A stretch of DNA of 64,000 nt from Legionellaceae bacterium (GTDB lineage: Bacteria > Pseudomonadota > Gammaproteobacteria > Legionellales > Legionellaceae): positions 1-64,000 of the forward strand of contig JAFIFT010000015.1 in NCBI GenBank assembly GCA_020831865.1. The letters are read 5' to 3'. Within the stretch, counting starts at the first letter, position 1. Every line of letters starts with the position of its first letter. The notes beneath the pieces are model-generated. The model was given only the letters and a program-made list of their open reading frames with translations, searched no databases and had not been told where the DNA came from. A program made the translations under genes and the position numbers. Below, piece by piece: positions 7,791 to 15,983 of this stretch.

Positions 7791-9074
7791 TTAATTGGTA
7801 GTTCCAAGATTTAAGCTGTTGTCGGGTTTGATCATTTGGGCAGACATCATAATCATCATGGTTTCGGTCAGTAAAATACGTTCCTGTTGCTGGCGGTTCA
7901 GATAGAGTTGATAATTCATCTCTGCCAGCAGTACCGCGATTTCCTTTTGTACTGTGGCTGAGGAGGCGTCATTTAACTCATTGATCCATTGCTTGTTTTC
8001 GGTCATATCGCCATTGTACAGACGACGGGTTGCCATCAGGAACTCCGTTAGAGCCTGGCTCTTGGGACTTGCCTGATCGCCACGTAATTTTTGCGGCATC
8101 CGTTTGGAGAAAATATAATAGAGATTACTTAATCCAACCGACATGCGTGCCGTATAGCTGCGCAGACTGGTAAGATAGTTGCTCAGAGTGGCCTGTGCCT
8201 GTATCTTTGTGGCTTCCGTCGATCCGGCTAGTGCTTGGCTATAGGCTGTACTATAGGCTTGCCAGGTAGGCAGTTGCAAGGGTGTCACTTCTCCACTGGC
8301 GTAGCGAATAAAATTGGCCGCATCCTGTGCCTGGTTGGCGGCATTAAGGCCACCGCTGGAAGAGCCAGGTTGAGCCTGGGTTTGGGCTGCGGTCATATCG
8401 TACAATATTGGGCTAGTCAGGGAGTTGCTGTTGAGCTGCGGGATCAGAGACTGTATATTTTTAAAACTGAAAAAATCGTTAGGACTGGGAATTTCACCAA
8501 CGACATTATGGCTGACAAGACTTTGATACAGCAGGGTACACTTAGTGTTCCATTGCTGGCTGTCCGGGTTGCTCATACAAAAAGAATCGCTTGGCGTTCC
8601 CAGAAAATTCAGAATAGACTGACTGACGGGATCCGGCTGATAGGTTTGCTGATCAATCAGTGGGTTGACGCTGACTTTGCCCTCTTCTGTCGAGGGTTGG
8701 TCATAGGATGGTAAAAACACCTGATTGGAGTAGGGATTAATCCATTTGACATCGGATTGACTCTCCGGGACGAGTTTGAGCGGAGTCTGGTTGGATGCAC
8801 TTAAGGGTTGAGCTCCCAACAGGGTTGTAAAGAGGTAATTATGGGCCAGGGACTCTTTGTTCACATTAAACAAATCGGAGCGTGTTTGTGTCTCTGGAGC
8901 TTTGCTCAGGTCGTATCCTAAAAATGCTCCCAGATGCAAGACGTAATCCACGAGTTTTTGACTGTTTTCGCTAGTCTGTCGGGCAGAGAAGTCATCAACA
9001 AATTGCTGACTGTGAGCGCTACCGACCAGGATGGCTAATAACGAGGCACACAGCGGTTGGTAAAATTTGATCAT
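7791..9074 (-). CDS. icmX: Dot/Icm type IVB secretion protein IcmX
   Basis: A 427-residue exported protein. The first 22 residues form a signal peptide with cleavage after AHS; there is no other membrane segment, so the product is probably periplasmic. Identification rests on weak but consistent IcmX features (the start QQFVDDF, repeated YxxxL and N/Q-rich segments, length) and above all on position: it starts where icmW ends, in the icmW-icmX order known from Legionella and Coxiella. In Legionella IcmX is required for effector translocation and pore formation; its exact place in the apparatus is unclear. It is the last gene of the leftward icmWX pair. Confidence 0.88.
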   Translation of the reverse strand: MIKFYQPLCASLLAILVGSAHSQQFVDDFSARQTSENSQKLVDYVLHLGAFLGYDLSKAPETQTRSDLFNVNKESLAHNYLFTTLLGAQPLSASNQTPLKLVPESQSDVKWINPYSNQVFLPSYDQPSTEEGKVSVNPLIDQQTYQPDPVSQSILNFLGTPSDSFCMSNPDSQQWNTKCTLLYQSLVSHNVVGEIPSPNDFFSFKNIQSLIPQLNSNSLTSPILYDMTAAQTQAQPGSSSGGLNAANQAQDAANFIRYASGEVTPLQLPTWQAYSTAYSQALAGSTEATKIQAQATLSNYLTSLRSYTARMSVGLSNLYYIFSKRMPQKLRGDQASPKSQALTEFLMATRRLYNGDMTENKQWINELNDASSATVQKEIAVLLAEMNYQLYLNRQQQERILLTETMMIMMSAQMIKPDNSLNLGTTN

Positions 9075-9532
9075 TATTCATCTCCCCCTTCAAGAGCACG
9101 GCTCACCATCTCCAGACGATGGTGAGAAAAAATACGTGACAGTAAACGCAAGCGCTCAAAAACAATATTACGTTTTAAAAACACATTGGCAGGATTATGC
9201 GTACCAAAGCTGTTCTCCTCGGCATGGACAATCACTTGTGAGGCACTGCCGGGGTGGACGCTGTCAATGGCCTGTAAAAGTCGCAGACCCCGGCCTGATT
9301 TGATATTGGCTGCAATCCGCACAAACAAGTCCTGACGCCCCAGGGCGGACAGATCGACCTTATCGATATCATCCAGTTCCTGACCAAGTCGCTGCATGGC
9401 ATCTTCAACCTGTGCATCGCCATCGAGGGTAAAGTCTTCCACGCTCTCTAAAAAGACAATGACTCGGTATATCATGGGATCCACAAAATCTTTCCAGTAG
9501 GCCAGAGAGGCTTCGTGACTTAAATCAGGCAT
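9074..9532 (-). CDS. icmW: Dot/Icm effector adaptor IcmW
   Basis: A 152-residue soluble acidic protein beginning MPDLSHEAS and containing DPMIYRV, LGQELDDI, KSGRGLRLLQAID, VHPGSAS and FLKRNIVFERLRLLSR, all highly conserved in IcmW. In Legionella, IcmW pairs with IcmS (and LvgA) on the DotL coupling complex and recruits a class of effectors to the channel. icmS is not in this window. The gene overlaps icmX by 1 bp and is divergent from icmV across an 85-bp AT-rich region. Its presence is the firmest single marker that the host is Legionellales. Confidence 0.97.
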   Translation of the reverse strand: MPDLSHEASLAYWKDFVDPMIYRVIVFLESVEDFTLDGDAQVEDAMQRLGQELDDIDKVDLSALGRQDLFVRIAANIKSGRGLRLLQAIDSVHPGSASQVIVHAEENSFGTHNPANVFLKRNIVFERLRLLSRIFSHHRLEMVSRALEGGDE

Positions 9533-9617
9533 ATTTTACTCATTTTTAACGTTATACCGATAATATTAGACTGATATTGGTTAAGATACTATAGTATATT
9601 TAATAGTATAAGAGTAC
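9533..9617. promoter_or_regulatory. icmW/icmV divergent promoter region with CpxR-like box
   Basis: An 85-bp AT-rich spacer that must carry the leftward icmWX and rightward icmV-dotA promoters. TTTAC at 9535-9539 and TTAAC at 9546-9550, six bases apart, match on the minus strand the tandem GTAAA arrangement bound by CpxR with one mismatch. CpxR is a known regulator of icm genes in Legionella. The box nearly touches the icmW start, so it could act on icmW translation-proximal sequence or chiefly on icmV. TATA-like runs at 9591-9609 could serve as the icmV -10, but no clear -35/-10 pair is visible. Confidence 0.4.
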
Positions 9618-10100
9618 ATGGTTTTAAAAGTAAAGATTATGAAAAAACAGAAAAGCTCGCGCATCCTGCAGACCCTGAAACAGATCTTTAATGTAAGGTA
9701 TTGGTCTGATTTTGACAGAATAAAAGCGTTCTGGCATTACATGGTGCGTGCGTTTAAAAAGTTGTTTGTGCCACCAACAGAACCACGGCAGGGTTCGATG
9801 GAAAGTTTTGAAGAGGCGATAAAAAAAATGCATATGTCACAGGCGGATCTGGATGTGCGCCAACGTGCCTTGAAACGTTTAAGCATTTTGATGCTGACCT
9901 TTGCTATTCTGATCTTTGGCTATTCTTTTTATCATCTGTTTTGGGGGGCCTGGCCGGGATTTTACTTAAGTTTGGTGGTGTCATTTTTGGCTCTGGTTTT
10001 GGCTTTTCGCTACCATTTTTGGTATTACCAGATTAAAAGTCGCAAGTTGGGATGCTCGTTCGCCGAATGGTTCAGGCAAGGTTTATTGGGTGATCAATGA
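9618..10100 (+). CDS. icmV: Dot/Icm inner-membrane protein IcmV
   Basis: A 160-residue membrane protein. A basic N-terminal region (KKQKSS, FNVRYWSDFDRIKAFW) is followed by MHMSQADLDVRQRALKRLS, two transmembrane helices at about 92-112 and 115-135, and the hallmark ending AFRYHFWYYQIKSRKLGC then FAEWFRQGLL. This matches IcmV of Legionella over its length. It is an inner-membrane component needed for Dot/Icm function and is always next to dotA. Homologues start at the second Met (MKKQ, 9639), so the first seven residues may not be translated; neither start has a strong ribosome site. The stop overlaps the dotA start by 4 bp. Confidence 0.95.
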   Translation: MVLKVKIMKKQKSSRILQTLKQIFNVRYWSDFDRIKAFWHYMVRAFKKLFVPPTEPRQGSMESFEEAIKKMHMSQADLDVRQRALKRLSILMLTFAILIFGYSFYHLFWGAWPGFYLSLVVSFLALVLAFRYHFWYYQIKSRKLGCSFAEWFRQGLLGDQ

Positions 10101-13093
10101 TGAAAAATTCCATAGATAGATTGTTTTTTGCCTTGCTGGCTCTGTTGGCACCCACCGTGCTGATGGCGCAGGAGGGCGGTGGGGGAGGTTCACTGAGCTT
10201 CGCTCCACCTCCCAGTGATGCATCCGTCGTTTTTCTGGGTAATATTTTCGGTGTGGTAGATGGGGTATTGCACGGCAGTGGTTCCATGCTAATGGGGACG
10301 CTCTTTGGGGTTTTCAATTCGGCGGTCATGGCCCTTGGTGGTATTGTCATTATGTATACCCTGATGGTCTCCACGATGAATACGGCACAAGAAGGCCAGA
10401 TGCTGGGACAGAAATGGTCTTCGATTTGGGTTCCTATTCGTTCCACTATTGGTTTGGCATTGCTGGTACCGAAAGCTTCCGGGTACTGTATGATGCAGAT
10501 TTTTGTAATGTGGGTGGTTTTGCAGGGGGTAGGTGCTGCGGATAAAATATGGAATGCTGCTCTGGATTATATTAAAGGCGGCGGAGCCATTGTCCGGCAG
10601 CAACAGGATCCACTGGAGTCTCTGTTTGCCGGTGGGGGCGATATGGCCAGTGGAGCCACGGTGATGCTGTCAGGGCAAGTCTGTATGACGGGCTTGCAAA
10701 AGATTTTACAACAACAACGTGACACCTATATTCAATTAAAGCAAAAAGGGGCGGGCCCTTGTTCGGGTACTCCTGACGATGTCATGAAAGCATTCTGCGA
10801 GACACCTGTACCGGATTTTGTAAACACCTTCAATGCCGTTTCCACCCAGACGGGCAATATTGCCAACGTCTATCTGCAGGAAAATTTCACAGTCAATATG
10901 CCCAATGTGACCAGTCAGCCTTACAGTGCCTTGAATGGTATTTGCGGAAAGGTAACCTGGGATAATTTTCTGAACAAGTCCATCGCCAACCTCTTGCCGG
11001 GTCTGGAGAAAATCAAAAAACAAAAACCCTCTCCCGCTGAACAGGTTGCCTATATTCAGGAACGGATGGCCAGGTTGGGTTTGAATGCGGGTGACTTGCA
11101 AACGGTGATGATGTCAAGAGCGATCGCCGTCCAGCAAATGTATGTCAGTTTAACCAATGTGTCGCGGCAGATAGTCGACAATATTCCCGGCGTGGGATCA
11201 TCAATGGATGATACTGACGAACAGCCCGTCTCGATAGTAGCCAGGCAGCCTTTCGGTGTGCCTTTGAATAGTGCGGGGGAGATCTGCGGTACAGAAGAGG
11301 CCAATTGTATCTCGTGGGGGATGCCTGGCGCGGGAACAGCTGGTAAGGCACCCATTTTTAGCGGAACGGAGTTTCAGGGCGCTATTTCCGATTACAATGC
11401 CGTAATGGGCCCTGCGTTAACGCTTATGTCGCAAGCGGGTGATCAACAGAATGCGAAAAAATCACGTGCCTTTATCGATAAAGCGCGGGAGCAGGGCTGG
11501 ATTATGGCCGGTAGTTATTTTTTCGATTTGGCGCGTTTGAATCAGGAAGCGGCAAAGGGTCGTAATTTGACGGATCAAAACTCAGGTTTAGGGCAGAGCG
11601 CTTTCGATCCAACTGACATTACCAAACCTTTTGGTGACGGTGATCAGTGTGGCGCATTATGTCGCTGGCTCAATCGGGATCAGACGAATATTAGTAAATT
11701 AGTCACTGTGACCAATGGCTCGGGTATGATACAGCCGGAGGTCTCGCCACCGTCCAGTCAGGGAGGTAGCGGCCTGCTGAACCAGCTCAAGAAAGTACCC
11801 ATATACAGTGGCAAGGCAGCCTCAACGGTGTATGGTTTCATTGATAACTCGATGCATGTTCGCTTGCCTGGCCAACCGGGCGAGACTGGTCCGCGCTTTG
11901 CCATGAAGCTGAACATTAGCTTTGGTCATAGTTCCTTTTCGCTTCCTAAAATGAATATGCCTTGTGGCGGCTTTCCTATCCTGGGTTGTTTGGTGAAGCC
12001 GATAGGTGATATGTTATACAATGTGATTATTCGTGGTATCTTGAATTTTTTGATGGGGGCTGTGATCCAAATCATTAATTCCGTAGTGGAGTTGATTATC
12101 GTGATCCCTTTAATGGGGATGTCGCAGGTTTTTCAGCAGGGCGTGGCCTTTATAACGACCAGTGGTGCAGATCCGATTGTTGCTTTGGCGAACATGGGCG
12201 TACATTATATCAATTTTGCCCATGAATTGTGGATTGCCATTATCGGAATTTCGATTGCCACCGCATTGATTCCCGTGGTGGGCGTGGTTATTTTTGCGAT
12301 TATCATGTTGGCGTTTCCGATCTTTATGGCCTGGATGGGAGTAATGTTATCTGTCGGGTTTATATGTTCCTATTATATTCCCTTTGTGCCATACATGATC
12401 TTTACCTTTGGAAGTATTGCCTGGCTGATGGCGGTTATTGAAGCGATGGTAGCGGCTCCGATTGTTGCTTTGGGCGTTACGCATCCGGAAGGCAATGAAG
12501 CCTTCGGGAAAGGGGAGCAGGCCATCATGATTATCCTCAACGTCTTCCTGCGACCGTCAATGATGGTTATTGGATTTTTTGCGGGGATCATCTTATCTTA
12601 CGTCTCAGTCTGGATACTTAATGCCGGTTTTCAAAATGCCTCGAGTTTTTTGCAAGGCGATCCGGATGCCGCCCAGTTTTCCGTATCTATCCAGGCAGGA
12701 GATGACCCCGGCCGTATTGATACGCAAAAAGGCTATACCGGTTGGGCCGGTATCTACGCTTTCTTTTTCAGTATTTTGATGTACACGACCTTGTATACCA
12801 TTGTGGTGCAAAAAGCCTTTACCTTGATCACCCTTTTACCAGATAAAATTCTTCGCTGGATAGGAGGGCAACCGGAGTCGATTGGTGCAGAAACAGCGCA
12901 ATGGGGTGAAGAGGCCAAAGGTCAAGTGAAAGAGGCTGGTGGTGCCACTAGTAAAGCGGCGCAGGCAATGGATCAGCAATTGTCTGGTTATGCGGCAAAA
13001 GGCATGAAGGCGGTTTCCGGTGGCGGTGGCGGAGCGCAAGCCTCTGTTGAAAAAGGCGCTGAGTCAACGGATAGTGCTAAAAAAGGTGGCTAA
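10097..13093 (+). CDS. dotA: Dot/Icm polytopic membrane protein DotA
   Basis: A 998-residue protein, slightly shorter than Legionella DotA. It has an N-terminal signal peptide ending near AQEGG, transmembrane helices at about 55-95 and 120-150, a large Cys-containing periplasmic region (about 150-620), then a cluster of helices at about 640-860 and one at 915-940, and a soluble Gly/Ala-rich C-terminus. The motif-rich segments MYTLMVSTMNTAQEG, GQKWSSIWVPIRSTIGLALL and CGGFPILGC are characteristic of the DotA/TraY family. DotA is essential for effector export and for remodelling the host vacuole; in Legionella it is itself released through the channel. It is translationally coupled to icmV. A minus-strand IcmC-like gene converges on it. 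Confidence 0.96.
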   Translation: MMKNSIDRLFFALLALLAPTVLMAQEGGGGGSLSFAPPPSDASVVFLGNIFGVVDGVLHGSGSMLMGTLFGVFNSAVMALGGIVIMYTLMVSTMNTAQEGQMLGQKWSSIWVPIRSTIGLALLVPKASGYCMMQIFVMWVVLQGVGAADKIWNAALDYIKGGGAIVRQQQDPLESLFAGGGDMASGATVMLSGQVCMTGLQKILQQQRDTYIQLKQKGAGPCSGTPDDVMKAFCETPVPDFVNTFNAVSTQTGNIANVYLQENFTVNMPNVTSQPYSALNGICGKVTWDNFLNKSIANLLPGLEKIKKQKPSPAEQVAYIQERMARLGLNAGDLQTVMMSRAIAVQQMYVSLTNVSRQIVDNIPGVGSSMDDTDEQPVSIVARQPFGVPLNSAGEICGTEEANCISWGMPGAGTAGKAPIFSGTEFQGAISDYNAVMGPALTLMSQAGDQQNAKKSRAFIDKAREQGWIMAGSYFFDLARLNQEAAKGRNLTDQNSGLGQSAFDPTDITKPFGDGDQCGALCRWLNRDQTNISKLVTVTNGSGMIQPEVSPPSSQGGSGLLNQLKKVPIYSGKAASTVYGFIDNSMHVRLPGQPGETGPRFAMKLNISFGHSSFSLPKMNMPCGGFPILGCLVKPIGDMLYNVIIRGILNFLMGAVIQIINSVVELIIVIPLMGMSQVFQQGVAFITTSGADPIVALANMGVHYINFAHELWIAIIGISIATALIPVVGVVIFAIIMLAFPIFMAWMGVMLSVGFICSYYIPFVPYMIFTFGSIAWLMAVIEAMVAAPIVALGVTHPEGNEAFGKGEQAIMIILNVFLRPSMMVIGFFAGIILSYVSVWILNAGFQNASSFLQGDPDAAQFSVSIQAGDDPGRIDTQKGYTGWAGIYAFFFSILMYTTLYTIVVQKAFTLITLLPDKILRWIGGQPESIGAETAQWGEEAKGQVKEAGGATSKAAQAMDQQLSGYAAKGMKAVSGGGGGAQASVEKGAESTDSAKKGG

Positions 13094-13146
13094 GATTACA
13101 AAGATGAGCGGTAGTGTGTTGGGAGAGTAGTCCATGCGCTTTGTTT

Positions 13147-13689
13147 CTAATAGCCCAGGTTCTGAGTTGCCTTAAGCGTTGCGCCTTCCAGCCAGCTGAG
13201 CATGGAGTTCAGGATTCCCAGAGTCACTTCAAAGTTCATTGACAGAATACCTGCCGTCATAAAGGTCAGTCCTTTGAAACCGTGCTGTACCCCGGGGTTG
13301 CTCGCCTCTACGAGCAGCGACACCCCCCGAATAAACCAGAGAATGCCGGCGGTTTGGATGATGATCCGAATACCGGTATAAAAATCAAAAGGATTATAGG
13401 GCGCATAAGACAGAATGCTATCGGTACCAAAAACACTGTGGCTCAATATTTTCAGGGTGGATGGTATAAAAATCAAAGCAGCACCACCGATAAGATAAAC
13501 CGTAGGAACAAACATACCCTGTCCAGAACCGGAACGTGCTCGGGCATTGCCGACCGCATAGTATTTTCGCAGTGACACAATGACTAAAACGATACCCAAT
13601 ATATAAGCAAAACCGGTGAGTAACGCCTGCACCGGCAAAAGAGAGTGAGCTAAACGCTCCAACATTAAAACCCAGTCTGTATTGCTCAT
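13147..13689 (-). CDS. IcmC/DotE-family (or DotV-type) inner-membrane protein of the Dot/Icm system
   Basis: A 180-residue protein from the ATG at 13689; a TTG at 13719 would add ten residues. Four hydrophobic helices are seen: LLTGFAYILGIVLVIVSL, PTVYLIGGAALIFIP, a third around RIIIQTAGILWFI and a fourth near TAGILSMNFEVTLG. The order TG-AY-IG, RKYY, P-VYL-GGA-LI-IP and SILSY is the pattern of IcmC/DotE and its paralogue DotV. These are small inner-membrane Dot/Icm proteins of unknown mechanism; deciding between the paralogues needs a tree. It converges on dotA 53 bp away. No strong Shine-Dalgarno is visible for either start. Confidence 0.8.
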   Translation of the reverse strand: MSNTDWVLMLERLAHSLLPVQALLTGFAYILGIVLVIVSLRKYYAVGNARARSGSGQGMFVPTVYLIGGAALIFIPSTLKILSHSVFGTDSILSYAPYNPFDFYTGIRIIIQTAGILWFIRGVSLLVEASNPGVQHGFKGLTFMTAGILSMNFEVTLGILNSMLSWLEGATLKATQNLGY

Positions 13690-13772
13690 ATTGTAATTAT
13701 AAACGTACAAAGCTTGCAATGCATAATTTTTTCCCTATCATTAGGCCTTTAGGTCTGAAAGAAGAACATCCG

Positions 13773-14507
13773 ATGGCTATTAAAACCTTTCCAGTCATTC
13801 TGGAACAATCTCTTATGATATCACCGAAGGTGAAACATTTTATTTTTCGTGCTGATGGTGAGCCGGCTTTCGCGTACAAGCCTGGTCAATTTATTACCAT
13901 TCATTTTGAGTATGACGGTAAAATGTTGCGGCGCAGTTATAGCATTGCCAATCCTCCGTCTGGAGATAACCGGATTGAATTTGCTGCCGGTTATGTCGAA
14001 GGAGGGCCGGGCACCGAACTATTGTTCAATTTAGAAGCTGGCGACAGCATTCAGATTAATGGTCCCTTTGGACGCTTAATTTTGAAAGAGGAACAGCCCC
14101 GGCGTTATATTTTGGTGGCAACCAGTACGGGTGTAACCCCCTACCGGGCCATGTTACCGGAGTTAGCCAGGCGATTGCAGGCTGACTCGGACTTGCGCGT
14201 CGAAATTCTCTTGGGGGTGCAGCATGCGGAGGAGGTGTTGTATGCGGAAGAGTTCCAACATTTCGCTGCCAAATGGCGCAATGCCAACTTTACTGCCTGT
14301 TTAAGCCGTGCCAGTGCAACGGACTTGAGCACTTATGAACGCTGCGGTTATGTGCAGCATCATTTTGAGGCGCTGCATTTAAATCCCGAGCACGATACCG
14401 TATATCTGTGCGGTAATCCGGCGATGATAGACGAGGCTTTTGCCTTGTTACAGGCCAAAGGCTTTAGCATGCCACAAATTATTCGTGAAAAATATATCTC
14501 AAATTAA
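13773..14507 (+). CDS. fpr: ferredoxin/flavodoxin--NADP reductase
   Basis: A 244-residue FAD-dependent reductase from the ATG at 13773 (an upstream in-frame ATG at 13719 would add 18 residues that do not look like the family). The FAD-binding motif is RRSYSIANPPSG, followed by EGGPGTELL and GPFGRL; the NADP-binding motif is STGVTPYRAM; CGNPAMI sits near the C-terminus. It exchanges electrons between NADPH and ferredoxin or flavodoxin, supporting FeS assembly, biotin or methionine synthesis and oxidative-stress responses. It is transcribed rightward 24 bp before the aldolase gene and may share its transcript. Confidence 0.93.
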   Translation: MAIKTFPVILEQSLMISPKVKHFIFRADGEPAFAYKPGQFITIHFEYDGKMLRRSYSIANPPSGDNRIEFAAGYVEGGPGTELLFNLEAGDSIQINGPFGRLILKEEQPRRYILVATSTGVTPYRAMLPELARRLQADSDLRVEILLGVQHAEEVLYAEEFQHFAAKWRNANFTACLSRASATDLSTYERCGYVQHHFEALHLNPEHDTVYLCGNPAMIDEAFALLQAKGFSMPQIIREKYISN

Positions 14508-14530
14508 TCAATCAGGGGGAGACAAGCATC

Positions 14531-15547
14531 ATGAGTTATGATGATCTGGATACAACGATGGAGCATTTGCTGCAGGAAGGAAAAGGTTTTCTGGCGGCCG
14601 ATGAGAGTACCACCACCATAGGAAAACATTTTGCCAGTATTCATATTGAAAACACGGAGGAAAACCGCCGTCAATATCGTGCCTTGATGGCTAATACGGC
14701 AGGGCTTGGCGAGTATATCCATGGTGTGATTTTGTTTGAAGAAACCTTTGATCAAAAAGATGATCAGGGTCGGTTAATACCAGACGTATTTGCTGAGCAA
14801 GGTATTGTACCGGGTATCAAAGTGGATAAGGGGTTGGTCAATTTAGCAAATACCGATGGTGAGAAGCTGACCCAGGGCCTTGATGGCCTGGAGGAACGTT
14901 TGGCTGCCTTTAAAGCCAAAGGCGCGAAATTTGCCAAGTGGCGCAATGTTTACCGTATTTCTGATTCCACCCCCAGCCTGACCGCTATGAAAGCGAATGC
15001 GGAAGTACTGGCCCGTTATGCCGCCTCTTGCCAGCAAATGGGGATCGTGCCGATTGTGGAGCCGGAAGTATTGATGGAGGGGGCGCATAGTATTGAGCAT
15101 TGTGCCGAGGTTTGTGAAATGGTGTTGCATGAATTATTCCACTCCCTTTTTATCCATCAAGTGGCGCTGGAGTACATGATTCTGAAGCCCAGTATGGTAA
15201 CTTCAGGTAAAGTTCACCAACCTTTTAGTGCCAGTGATGAGGTGGCGTATTATACTATTAATGTGTTCCGCAACAATGTTCCGGCTGCAGTGCCCAGTAT
15301 TAACTTCTTATCAGGTGGCCAAAGCCCACAACAGGCAACCGAAAATTTGAATGCAATCAATAACCTGGATGCACAACCCTGGCTGTTGAGTTTCTCTTTT
15401 GGCCGAGCTTTACAGGAAAATTGTTTAAAAACCTGGATGGGTAAGTCGGAGAATGTCTCGGCAGCGCAAGCTGCGTTACTAAAACGCGCCCACTTAAACA
15501 GTGATGCCTGTTATGGGGATTACCGTGCGGAAATGGAGCAAGCCTAG
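14531..15547 (+). CDS. fba: class I fructose-bisphosphate aldolase
   Basis: A 338-residue Schiff-base aldolase. The N-terminus GKGFLAADEST, the AKWRNVYRI segment, PIVEPEVLM and the Schiff-base lysine in MILKPSMVTSG are all class I signatures; the C-terminus lacks the animal-type Tyr tail. It interconverts fructose-1,6-bisphosphate with dihydroxyacetone phosphate and glyceraldehyde-3-phosphate in glycolysis and gluconeogenesis. The eukaryote-like class I enzyme is less common in gammaproteobacteria than the class II zinc enzyme, but occurs in Legionellales. A ribosome site (GGGGGAGA) precedes the ATG, and the gene is closed by an excellent terminator at 15581-15608. Confidence 0.96.
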   Translation: MSYDDLDTTMEHLLQEGKGFLAADESTTTIGKHFASIHIENTEENRRQYRALMANTAGLGEYIHGVILFEETFDQKDDQGRLIPDVFAEQGIVPGIKVDKGLVNLANTDGEKLTQGLDGLEERLAAFKAKGAKFAKWRNVYRISDSTPSLTAMKANAEVLARYAASCQQMGIVPIVEPEVLMEGAHSIEHCAEVCEMVLHELFHSLFIHQVALEYMILKPSMVTSGKVHQPFSASDEVAYYTINVFRNNVPAAVPSINFLSGGQSPQQATENLNAINNLDAQPWLLSFSFGRALQENCLKTWMGKSENVSAAQAALLKRAHLNSDACYGDYRAEMEQA

Positions 15548-15580
15548 AATGGCTTAAACCATGATCGCTGATCTTTGATT

Positions 15581-15608
15581 TGCCGTGGTCATCCACGGCA
15601 TTTTTTTT
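15581..15608 (+). terminator. rho-independent terminator after fba
   Basis: TGCCGTGG (15581-15588), loop TCAT, CCACGGCA (15593-15600), then eight Ts. A perfect 8-bp GC-rich stem directly followed by a U-tract, 34 bp after the aldolase stop. Confidence 0.95.
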
Positions 15609-15763
15609 GCGGACTGCCCTGAAAAACCTCCGGTCCCTGCCACAGACCCTTTCTAAAAATAGCCAATTTTCAGATTTCTCACCTATGCTGTCATCCTTCA
15701 CATCATTGCGTTATTGTGCAAATATTCTACAATTAAAGATACCATGCTGAATAGAGAAATGAT

Positions 15764-15934
15764 ATGAAATGGATGGCACTGTTATCGGTGATGTTACTGG
15801 CGGCCTGCGGTACAATTCATACCACAGAGATTGTGGAGTATCGACAGGTGGTAGTGGAGCCTGTTGTGGAAAGAGTGGTTCTGGAAGAGACCAGACCGGT
15901 GGATGTCACGGTCACCGAAATTGATTATTATTAG
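15764..15934 (+). CDS. small Val/Glu-rich lipoprotein, function unknown
   Basis: A 56-residue reading frame with a short lipoprotein signal: MKWMALLSVMLLAACG, lipobox LAAC with Cys15. The mature part is about 42 residues, dominated by Val, Glu and Thr (EYRQVVVEPVVERVVLEE), and ends DYY. This alternating pattern suggests a beta strand or extended surface tail. Small lipoproteins of this type occur widely in gammaproteobacteria without known function; no family is recognised. It lies between the aldolase terminator and the VanX-like gene, 49 bp upstream of the latter on the same strand, and could share its transcript. There is no strong ribosome site; AGAGAAA lies about 5-10 nt upstream. Confidence 0.7.
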   Translation: MKWMALLSVMLLAACGTIHTTEIVEYRQVVVEPVVERVVLEETRPVDVTVTEIDYY

Positions 15935-15983
15935 TCCGTGGCGCATAATGGACGATTAAGGACGCTTGGAATCCGGAGGCGTG

